Shown: piece after piece, positions 57,924 to 64,000 of the stretch
How positions within the stretch are numbered: the first letter of the stretch is position 1
How the letters are laid out: each line of letters opens with the position of its first letter
Source of the DNA: Pyxidicoccus xibeiensis
Lineage (GTDB): Bacteria > Myxococcota > Myxococcia > Myxococcales > Myxococcaceae
Assembly (NCBI RefSeq): GCF_024198175.1
Contig: NZ_JAJVKV010000007.1
Span: 1 to 64,000, forward strand
Length of the DNA stretch: 64,000 nucleotides
Direction of reading: 5' to 3'
The notes under the pieces: model-generated
Seen by the model: the letters and a program-made list of their open reading frames with translations, nothing else
The model's database searches: none
What the model was told of the DNA's origin: nothing
Translations under genes and position numbers: made by a program

Positions 57924-58592
57924 TCAGCCGCTCTTCTTCGCCGCCCGCCCCTTGCGAGCCCCCGTGCGAGGCGCCGGGGTCTCCGGCATCGGCCCGGTGT
58001 TCGGACTCGCCCCCGCCTCGGGAGTCGCCTTCGGCCTGCGCTTGATGCGGCGCGGGGGCAGCAGGTCCGGCTCTCCCGGCACCTTCTGCGCCATGAAGAT
58101 GGCGGCATCGAGCTTGTAGAAGCTGCGCGCCCGGTACCACGCCAGGGCGGCCTCGTTGTTCTCCGCCACCTCCAGCACCAGGTGCGTGCAGCCCCGCGTG
58201 CGCGCCAGGTGCTGGAGCTGATCCATCATGAAGCTCCCCACCCCGCGCCCCTGGTAGTCCGGGTGCACGGCCAGCTCCTCCACGAACAGCGGCCGCATGC
58301 CCCGCTTCTCGAACCAGCGCGGGTTGACCCAGTTGTCGTCGCCCGTGGCCTCGAAGGCGCACTCCGAGTACCCGACGATTTCCCCGCCCACCTCGTAGAG
58401 CAGCTGCTCTATCCACTCGGAGGTGTAGACCTCCATGAAGCGCCGCTTCGAGCGGGGACGCTGGTACTCCACCGTCTCGCGATTCACGTCGCGGAAGACG
58501 AGCTTGAGGAACTCCCAGGTCCGGTTCAGGTCACGGCGGTGGATGCGGCGGACGCGCACCTCGAGCGTGTCCGGTGGCTTGTCCGTCGGCAT
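57924..58592 (-). CDS. GNAT-family N-acetyltransferase
   Basis: The 222-residue protein has a GNAT fold in residues about 10-160. Motif A is LFVEELAVHPDYQGRGVGSFMMDQL with the acetyl-CoA pyrophosphate loop QGRGVG, and motif B is LEVAENNEAALAWYRARSFYK. A basic, Pro-rich C-terminal tail of about 50 residues (RRIKRRPKATPEAG...ARKGRAAKKSG) is an unusual addition and could bind nucleic acid or acidic surfaces. Cytoplasmic. Acceptor substrate unknown. It is 21 bp upstream of the JAMM-like lipoprotein gene in the same direction, so it could be first in a three-gene operon. Confidence 0.9.
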   Translation of the reverse strand: MPTDKPPDTLEVRVRRIHRRDLNRTWEFLKLVFRDVNRETVEYQRPRSKRRFMEVYTSEWIEQLLYEVGGEIVGYSECAFEATGDDNWVNPRWFEKRGMRPLFVEELAVHPDYQGRGVGSFMMDQLQHLARTRGCTHLVLEVAENNEAALAWYRARSFYKLDAAIFMAQKVPGEPDLLPPRRIKRRPKATPEAGASPNTGPMPETPAPRTGARKGRAAKKSG

Positions 58593-58841
58593 ACGCCTGC
58601 CTCCTTAGCAGGCTGGTGGAAAGCCACCAGCGCTTCCGTGGCCGGCCGGTCTCCCCCTCGGAAAGGGGGATTGGACGTCCAACCCGGACCTGAAGGTTCC
58701 CGTTTCCTGAAAATCGGCACCCCGCTCTCCGTCCGGCACCCCAGCCGGTGCGTTACGACATCGGGAGGGTTGCCTAGCAGTGGGGTAGGAGGATGGAATA
58801 GGGGCCACCACCCCTGGCAGTGAAACGCGAGCCCCAGCCCC

Positions 58842-60776
58842 ATGACCCGACCCGACGGTGACCTCCGCATTGATGCGGTATTGCGGAACACGTACAGGAT
58901 TGTCTCCCTGCTCGGCAGGGGAGGCATGGGCTCGGTGTACCTGGCCCAGCACCTGCGGCTCCCCGGCAAACAGGTGGCGGTGAAGGTGCTGCGCGGCGGC
59001 GACCACCTCACGCAGGAGATCCTCACCCGCTTCCGCCGCGAGGCGGAGATTGCCTCCCGCCTGGGCCACCCCAACATCGTCGAGGTGCTCGACTACGACA
59101 CCCTGGAGGACGGCAACCCCTTCCTGGTGCTGGAGTTCCTGCGCGGAGAGAGCCTGGCGACGCGGCTGGAGCGGGGACGGCTGCCGCTGGACCAGGTGTT
59201 CTCCTTCACCCGGCAGATGGGCTCGGCGCTGCAGGCCGCGCACGGCGCGGGCATCGTCCACCGCGACCTCAAGCCGGCCAACGTGCACCTGGTGCCCACC
59301 GACTCCGGCGGCATCGTCACCGAGCGCGTGAAGCTGCTCGACTTCGGCATCTCCAAGGTCCTCAGCTCGGAGACGCTGCAGACGCAGGAAGCGACCATCA
59401 TCGGCACGCCGCAGTACATGTCGCCCGAGCAGGCGATGGGCAAGAACCGCGAAATCGACGCGCGCACGGACATCTTCGCGCTCGGCTGCATCGTCTACGA
59501 GATGATGGCCGGCAAGCCCGTCTTCGGCGCGGGCGGCCTGGCGCAGATGATCTTCCGCGTCGTGTACGAGCCGGCCGAGCCCCTCGGCCCCCTCTGCCCC
59601 GAGGCCCCCGCGCACGCCGTCTCGGCGGTGATGAAGGCGCTCTCGAAGAGCCCCGACGAGCGCTACCCGGATGTGGCCTCCTTCGTGCTCGACCTCACGG
59701 GCAGCCCGCTCCACACGCTGTCCCCCGCCGCGGCCCAGCCGGTGCCCAAGGTCGGCCCCCGTCCGCCCTCGGGCATCGCCCTGCCCTCCAGCAACGCGGC
59801 GGACGTGGGCTCCGAGGGCTTCGACGCCACCATCGCCCCGGGCAGCGTGAAGAGCAGCGGCTCCGGAACGGGCGTCATGGGCCAGGTCCAGCCCGACGTG
59901 GGCTTCGCCGGTACGGGCCGCATGGGCCTCGTCCAGCCCGAGGCACCACCCTCCCCGGCGGGCTTCGCGAACACGGGCCGCCTGCCCGCGCCGAGCATCG
60001 ACCCGCCGGGCCTGGAGCCCACGCTCATCTCCAAGCAGGTGCCCTCCGTCCCGGCGCCCGAGCGCCCGCCCCAGCCGGCCACCGCGCTGACGCCGCCCGT
60101 GTCCGCCGCGCCCCAACCCACTCCCGCGTCCGGCCCGCTTCCGGCCGTGGCGCAGGTGCAGCCGGCCCCGCCTCCTTCTTCGAATCGGGGGCTGATGGTC
60201 GCCGCGGCCCTGGCGCTCTTCGGTGCGGGAGGCGGCGTGGTCTGGTGGATGAACCGTCCCGAGACGCCTCCCACCGCCCCTGCCGCCGTCACCCCGCAGG
60301 CCACCGCGCAGCAGCCGCAGCCGGCCCCGAGCCCCCCGCAGGCCGCCGCGCAGCCGCAGACCGTCCCGGGCACCCCGACGACCACCGCGCAGGCCAACAA
60401 CGACACGCAGCCGCCCCCCACGCAGCAGGCGCAGACCGTGGTGCCCACGGTGGCCACCGTCACCTCGGACAAGCCGGCCACCACCACGCAGCGCCCGTCG
60501 TCACGGCCCGAGCCGCGCGAGGAGCTGCCGGAGCAGGTGGTGCAGATGCTGAAGGAGGGCGAGAGCGCCCTCGCGGCGGGCAATGCCACGCGGGCCATCG
60601 AGCTCGCCCGCAGCAGCCAGCGCACGCAGAAGAGCAAGGCGGCGTACTCGCTGCTCACTCGCGCCTACTGCCAGCAGAAGGACCTGGGCGGGGCCAAGAG
60701 CGAGTGGCCGAAGGTCGGCCGCGCGGACCAGTCCCGGGTCAAGAAGTTCTGCATGAAGCACGACATCGAGCTCTGA
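58842..60776 (+). CDS. Membrane Ser/Thr protein kinase
   Basis: The protein has 644 residues. The Hanks-type kinase domain spans about 15-285, with LLGRGGMGSVYLA, VAVKVL (Lys), HRDLKPANVHL, DFGISKVL and PQYMSPEQAMG, all catalytic residues present. A Pro/Ala/Gly-rich linker (about 290-445) leads to one transmembrane helix (LMVAAALALFGAGGGVVWWM), so the last about 175 residues, Pro/Gln/Thr-rich then a short helical-repeat module (ALAAGNATRAIELARSSQRT), face the periplasm. It lacks PASTA domains. Two genes for secreted proteins follow closely in the same direction and could be partners or outputs. Confidence 0.94.
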   Translation: MTRPDGDLRIDAVLRNTYRIVSLLGRGGMGSVYLAQHLRLPGKQVAVKVLRGGDHLTQEILTRFRREAEIASRLGHPNIVEVLDYDTLEDGNPFLVLEFLRGESLATRLERGRLPLDQVFSFTRQMGSALQAAHGAGIVHRDLKPANVHLVPTDSGGIVTERVKLLDFGISKVLSSETLQTQEATIIGTPQYMSPEQAMGKNREIDARTDIFALGCIVYEMMAGKPVFGAGGLAQMIFRVVYEPAEPLGPLCPEAPAHAVSAVMKALSKSPDERYPDVASFVLDLTGSPLHTLSPAAAQPVPKVGPRPPSGIALPSSNAADVGSEGFDATIAPGSVKSSGSGTGVMGQVQPDVGFAGTGRMGLVQPEAPPSPAGFANTGRLPAPSIDPPGLEPTLISKQVPSVPAPERPPQPATALTPPVSAAPQPTPASGPLPAVAQVQPAPPPSSNRGLMVAAALALFGAGGGVVWWMNRPETPPTAPAAVTPQATAQQPQPAPSPPQAAAQPQTVPGTPTTTAQANNDTQPPPTQQAQTVVPTVATVTSDKPATTTQRPSSRPEPREELPEQVVQMLKEGESALAAGNATRAIELARSSQRTQKSKAAYSLLTRAYCQQKDLGGAKSEWPKVGRADQSRVKKFCMKHDIEL

Positions 60777-60781
60777 CAAAC

Positions 60782-60803
60782 GGGCCCGCCTTCGCGGTGG
60801 GCC
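60782..60803 (+). terminator. Hairpin between kinase and downstream secreted-protein gene
   Basis: GGCCCGCC and GGTGGGCC flank a short TTCGC loop, giving an 8-bp stem with one G-U, starting a few bases after the kinase stop. It could be a terminator or a partial attenuator; the next gene starts only 25 bp later. Confidence 0.45.
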
Positions 60804-60827
60804 TCTCTGCCTCACGAGGTGATTCGC

Positions 60828-61640
60828 TTGAGAACCATGGTCGCAGTGATTGTCGCGGCGGTAGCGCTGGGGGCCACTCCCGGCCTGGCGGCGGCCCCCG
60901 TGGAAGCGGGCAAGGTGTACGTCGGCCCCGAGGGCGAGGAGGTCGCGGTGGTGCCGCTGACGCCCCGCTCCGAGAAGAAGTTCCTCCTGCGCGTGAAGGG
61001 CACGGGCTCCGAGTTCGACGGGAAGGTGTTCCCCTTCCAGCTCCGCGACTGGAGCACCAGCAGCAGCACGCAGGTCAACTACGTCACCCAGTGGCACGGC
61101 CGGGACTACGCGGCGCTGCACGTGCGTGACTCGCGCTACGACCTGTACGTGCCGGGCCGCCAGCAGGCCATCCGCGTCAGCTACGACGAGAAGCGCACCG
61201 CGGCGCTCAAGCCGGAGGAGGTCTACGCGCAGTACGACAAGCTCCAGAAGGATGGCACCCTGGCGAAGCTGATGGCCTTCGACCGCAAGGGTGAGTCGGC
61301 CCGCCACGACAAGGCCCTGGCTGAGACGCTGGTGGAGATGAACAACGCGTGCCGCACCTCGGTGCAGGCCTCCATCGACTGGAGCAGCGTCACCGAGGAG
61401 CAGCTCAAGGAGCTGAGCATCTCCGGCTTCTGCGAGCCTCCGCTCAACGCGCTGAAGGAGCTGTGCTCCGTCTCCAACGTCGCGAAGCAGACGGTGAAGG
61501 AGAAGGTGAAGCAGGTGAGCTGCCGCTTCGGCCCCGCGCTGGAGCCGAAGCTCGAGGCCGACCGCCTCATCTGGACGACGAACAAGGACGCCAGCAACCA
61601 GGACACGTACGCCACCGGGTTCTTCAAGAAGAACCTGTAG
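60828..61640 (+). CDS. Secreted hypothetical protein, likely linked to the upstream kinase
   Basis: This 270-residue precursor has a Sec signal (VAVIVAAVALGATPGLAAAPVE). The mature protein is mixed alpha/beta, with SEFDGKVFPFQLRDW and YAALHVRDSRYDLYVPG near the front and a helical, Cys-containing C-terminus (NNACRTSVQ, SGFCEPP, KELCSVS, VSCRFG), suggesting disulfides in the periplasm. I prefer the TTG at 60828, because GAGGTG lies six bases upstream; a GTG at 60819 and an ATG at 60837 are alternatives. No family recognised. A second secreted gene follows after 15 bp. Confidence 0.75.
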   Translation: MRTMVAVIVAAVALGATPGLAAAPVEAGKVYVGPEGEEVAVVPLTPRSEKKFLLRVKGTGSEFDGKVFPFQLRDWSTSSSTQVNYVTQWHGRDYAALHVRDSRYDLYVPGRQQAIRVSYDEKRTAALKPEEVYAQYDKLQKDGTLAKLMAFDRKGESARHDKALAETLVEMNNACRTSVQASIDWSSVTEEQLKELSISGFCEPPLNALKELCSVSNVAKQTVKEKVKQVSCRFGPALEPKLEADRLIWTTNKDASNQDTYATGFFKKNL

Positions 61641-61655
61641 CCGGAGCCTCTCCAG

Positions 61656-62480
61656 ATGAACTTCCAGCGATTCGCAGCCGTCGCGGCCACTCTCGCATGT
61701 AGCGCCTCCCTGGCGGCCGAGCCCGTCACTCCCCCCTGGGGCAAGGAGGAGAACCTCGGCCAGAAGATGCTGATGGAGGCCACCTCCGTCTGCACCGACG
61801 ACAAGGGCCACTACATGGTGCTGGCACCCAAGGAGGACGACAGCGGCTCCGTCCTCTACTACGGCGACGGGAAGACCTTCGTCGAGGTGCCCCCTCCCGG
61901 CCGGTATGCCTCGGCGGGCTCCTTCCTGGAGCCGCGCTTCTTCAACAAGGACGCCAACCCCAACTTCCGCGGCATGGACTACCGGGTCATCTCCAACATC
62001 GACCTGGACAAGAAGGACAACTCCTGCGCGCTGCGCTGTGGCGAGCGGAAGATTCCCTTCACCCTGATGGACGGCGCCCAGGCGGCGGAGCTGCTGCGCA
62101 AGGCGTCGTACCAGCCCAGCCCGCAGAAGTACGTGCCCTACGTGCTGCTGCGCGACACGAAGGGCAACTACTACTTCGTGGACCGGGGCTTCCACCCGTC
62201 CGAGCAGAAGAGCTACCGCGTCTTCATCGGCCAGCGTGGCTCGCTGAAGCAGCAGAAGATGACCAACGTCGTCGCGGACTCCGAGGGTGAAATCTTCTCC
62301 ACCAAGAAGGGCGACCTCCGGCTGGTGCTGGACAAGAACAAGCCCTCCATGTGGATCGAGAACGCCAAGAAGCAGCACGAGCTGCGCGAGGTGCCCGTGC
62401 AGGAGAACCTGCCGCTCATCTACAACGACCTGGGCGTGTACGAGGGCGTCAAGCTGGGCACGCCCTGCGACGACCAGTAG
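61656..62480 (+). CDS. Secreted hypothetical protein
   Basis: The 274-residue precursor has a Sec signal (FAAVAATLACSASLAAEP, cut after SLA). The mature part is beta-rich, with repeated strand-turn units ending in aromatic residues (DDKGHYMVLAPK, SVLYYGDGKTF, TKGNYYFVDRGF, KSYRVFIGQRG, GEIFSTKKGDLRLVLD), resembling an irregular beta-propeller or beta-sheet repeat. Two close cysteines (CALRCGERK) may pair. It follows the previous secreted gene by 15 bp, so one operon is likely. Function unknown. Confidence 0.78.
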   Translation: MNFQRFAAVAATLACSASLAAEPVTPPWGKEENLGQKMLMEATSVCTDDKGHYMVLAPKEDDSGSVLYYGDGKTFVEVPPPGRYASAGSFLEPRFFNKDANPNFRGMDYRVISNIDLDKKDNSCALRCGERKIPFTLMDGAQAAELLRKASYQPSPQKYVPYVLLRDTKGNYYFVDRGFHPSEQKSYRVFIGQRGSLKQQKMTNVVADSEGEIFSTKKGDLRLVLDKNKPSMWIENAKKQHELREVPVQENLPLIYNDLGVYEGVKLGTPCDDQ

Positions 62481-62612
62481 CCGCGCCTGAAGCCTGAGGC
62501 CCCGCGGGCCGGGCGGTGCGTCCCCAACCCGGGCGCGCCTCCCGGCCCGTGCCATGTCGGAGGCCCGCCCTTGCGCGGGCCGCGCGGTTGCGAGACCCTT
62601 CCTGCTTCCGCC

Positions 62613-63974
62613 GTGAGCCATCCCCGCTACTTCGTCCCCCATGCCGCCAGCGCGGCCGAGCCCGTCCAGTCGGTCGCCTCCGAGATTGCGCACGTGGTGG
62701 ACGCGTTCCGCCTGGAGGCGGGCCACCTGCTGGAGCAGGAGTGGATTGTCGGCATCGACGCGCTGGGCAGCGTGCACGTGGTGCCCGCCAGCCAGCGGGA
62801 CTTGCTCCCCGCCGCCACGCGCGCCCAGCTCACGCACCACGAGGTGGCCTCCGGCCGCACGCCCCGGCGCATCCACGCCGCGGAGCTGTACTTCTTCGCG
62901 GTGGAGCTGGTGGAGCACCCCTCCGACGCGGAGGGCTTCAACGACCCCGTGTACCTCTACGGCCACCTGTCCGGCCCGTGGCCCGGTGACGCGCCCATGC
63001 GCGTGCCGGGGCAGCTCACCGTGACACGCGGCGACGTGCTCGCCGGGCTCGTGCAGGGCGCGGCGGACGCCTTCCACTACGTGCAGACGCCGGAGAGCCC
63101 GTCCGCGCCGCGCGGCTACCACGCGCTGCTGCCCGGAGACCGCCCCGAGCGCCTCGCCGAGGGCCGCGGGCTGGTGCTCGCCTGGCCGGCGGTGCCGCCG
63201 GAGCTCCAGGTGGGCAACGCGTCCAACGGCCCCATGGTGGCGCGGATGCTCCACGACGTGCTCACCCAGCTCCAGGAGGACGCGAAGGCGAATGGCGGCC
63301 CGGCGCCGCTGGCGGACCTGGAGCTGCCCGTCCCCAGCCGCGCCATGGCCATCGCGGACCTGGAGCTGCGCGGCTACGAGGTGAAGGGCGACGTGGCCAT
63401 CCTCCGGCGCAACCACCCGGGCCTGCTCACGCGCATGGCGGAGTGGCTGCGCGCCGAGAAGGTGAAGATTCCGCCCGAGGCCGGCGCGCCCGGCTTCCTC
63501 GACGTGGCCCGCGCCGCGCTCGCCGCGCTCCCCGGCTGGCCCAGTGAGACGGAGCGGGTGCTCCGCGGGCTCGTCCGGGCTGGCGGCGGCGCTCCCGTGC
63601 CCCGGGGCGGGCTGGCGGTGCCTTCGGCTCCGGTGCCCGAGTCCAGGCGGCCCCTGCCTCCCCGCGAGCCCCCGAAGCCTCCTCGCCCGAGCGACTGGAT
63701 GCAGGACTTCCTCGACGCGCATGCGGCGTCGCACCCGGGGGGCCCGAAGCCGAAGCTCACCCGGGCGAAGTTCTCCCCGCCGCCTCCGCCCGCGAAGCCC
63801 GGCACGCCCTCGTGGATGGCGGACTTCGGCGCGGCGCCCGCCTCCCCTCCGAGCACGAGCCCGAGCCGTGAGCCCCCGGCTCCGGCGCCTCCCGCCCGCA
63901 CGGCACCGAAGGCTCCCTCGCCCGCCGCGTCACCAGGGAAGAAGCCGGACTGGATGTCCGACTTCGACGACTGA
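62613..63974 (+). CDS. Hypothetical protein with C-terminal triple W-M-x-D-F motif
   Basis: The protein has 453 residues. The first about 340 form a folded, soluble alpha/beta region (EIAHVVDAFRLEAGHLLEQEW, AAELYFFAVELVEHP, GYEVKGDVAILRRNHPGLLTRM). The last about 110 are disordered, Pro/Ala/Ser-rich, and hold three spaced short motifs: SDWMQDF, PSWMADF and PDWMSDF, the last at the C-terminus. These look like binding peptides for a repeated partner. I prefer the GTG at 62613 because an in-frame ATG at 62571 precedes an unconvincing segment. No ribosome-binding site stands out. Family not recognised. The remaining 26 bp of the window are empty. Confidence 0.75.
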   Translation: MSHPRYFVPHAASAAEPVQSVASEIAHVVDAFRLEAGHLLEQEWIVGIDALGSVHVVPASQRDLLPAATRAQLTHHEVASGRTPRRIHAAELYFFAVELVEHPSDAEGFNDPVYLYGHLSGPWPGDAPMRVPGQLTVTRGDVLAGLVQGAADAFHYVQTPESPSAPRGYHALLPGDRPERLAEGRGLVLAWPAVPPELQVGNASNGPMVARMLHDVLTQLQEDAKANGGPAPLADLELPVPSRAMAIADLELRGYEVKGDVAILRRNHPGLLTRMAEWLRAEKVKIPPEAGAPGFLDVARAALAALPGWPSETERVLRGLVRAGGGAPVPRGGLAVPSAPVPESRRPLPPREPPKPPRPSDWMQDFLDAHAASHPGGPKPKLTRAKFSPPPPPAKPGTPSWMADFGAAPASPPSTSPSREPPAPAPPARTAPKAPSPAASPGKKPDWMSDFDD

Positions 63975-64000
63975 GCGGCCCCATTGCGACGCCTGCCTGC

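Noticed and set aside
1-64000. CRISPR arrays, insertion sequences, rRNA genes
   Set aside because: No direct-repeat/spacer series, no transposase or terminal inverted repeats around a gene, and no rRNA-like sequence were found. The tandem repeats seen are all in-frame protein repeats.

Overview
This is a GC-rich (about 70%) chromosomal window from a predatory, multicellular-type deltaproteobacterium, almost certainly a myxobacterium of the Myxococcus/Corallococcus/Pyxidicoccus type. The signs are Hanks-type Ser/Thr kinases fused to other domains, three STAND-type ATPase regulators, an FHA-sigma54 activator, many lipoproteins and secreted proteins of unknown function, an ADYC-domain protein, a decayed MYXO-CTERM-like tail and strong GC3 bias throughout. 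No prophage, insertion sequence, CRISPR array or rRNA operon is visible. Taxonomy is inferred from gene content only.

Layout. 1-2.6 kb: a broken reading frame, a phospholipase-D-like/zinc-ribbon protein and a metallophosphoesterase. 2.6-4.9 kb: a secreted thermolysin-family (M4) protease. 4.9-5.6 kb: a gene-poor gap holding the most unusual object in the window, two tandem minus-strand units of about 140 nt. In each, a tRNA 3' half (T arm plus acceptor strand) precedes the matching 5' half (acceptor strand plus D arm), and the whole is closed by a long covarying helix. They look like circularly permuted tRNA-like RNAs. 5.6-15 kb: housekeeping and redox genes (quinone oxidoreductase, AlkX/YcaQ-like glycosylase, methyltransferase, XdhC-MocA pair, BON protein, PstS-like binding protein, RNase HI). 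15-20.4 kb: HAD phosphatase, small lipoprotein, MBL hydrolase and a cyclase-STAND-TPR regulator. 20.9-23.5 kb: two paralogous lipoproteins with NGLSF repeats on either side of a membrane-anchored AlgH protein. 23.9-31.5 kb: a secreted protein, a PAS histidine kinase, a STAND regulator with a C-terminal winged helix, a DUF1206 membrane protein and small proteins.

31.7-39.5 kb: a lipoprotein fusing polysaccharide deacetylase, caspase, EF-hand and TPR; a PARG-like macrodomain protein; tandem duplicated Asp-Ala-Gly-rich lipoproteins; an ADYC protein. 39.6-45.3 kb: a giant kinase-STAND-PEGA-FGE protein with a repeat-filled activation-loop insertion, followed by an FHA-sigma54 activator. 45.4-51.3 kb: a GST-glyoxalase pair and an RND efflux operon (adaptor, pump, TetR) with two palindromes upstream. 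51.7-64 kb: UvrC-like nuclease, ammonium transporter, beta-propeller lipoprotein, a JAMM-like lipoprotein pair, GNAT acetyltransferase, a second membrane Ser/Thr kinase followed by two secreted proteins, and a protein ending in three W-M-x-D-F motifs.

Functional logic: most of the window is envelope, signalling and stress biology. The efflux operon probably carries its own repressor, the two large kinases each sit beside likely partners, and the XdhC/MocA pair presumably serves a molybdoenzyme encoded elsewhere.
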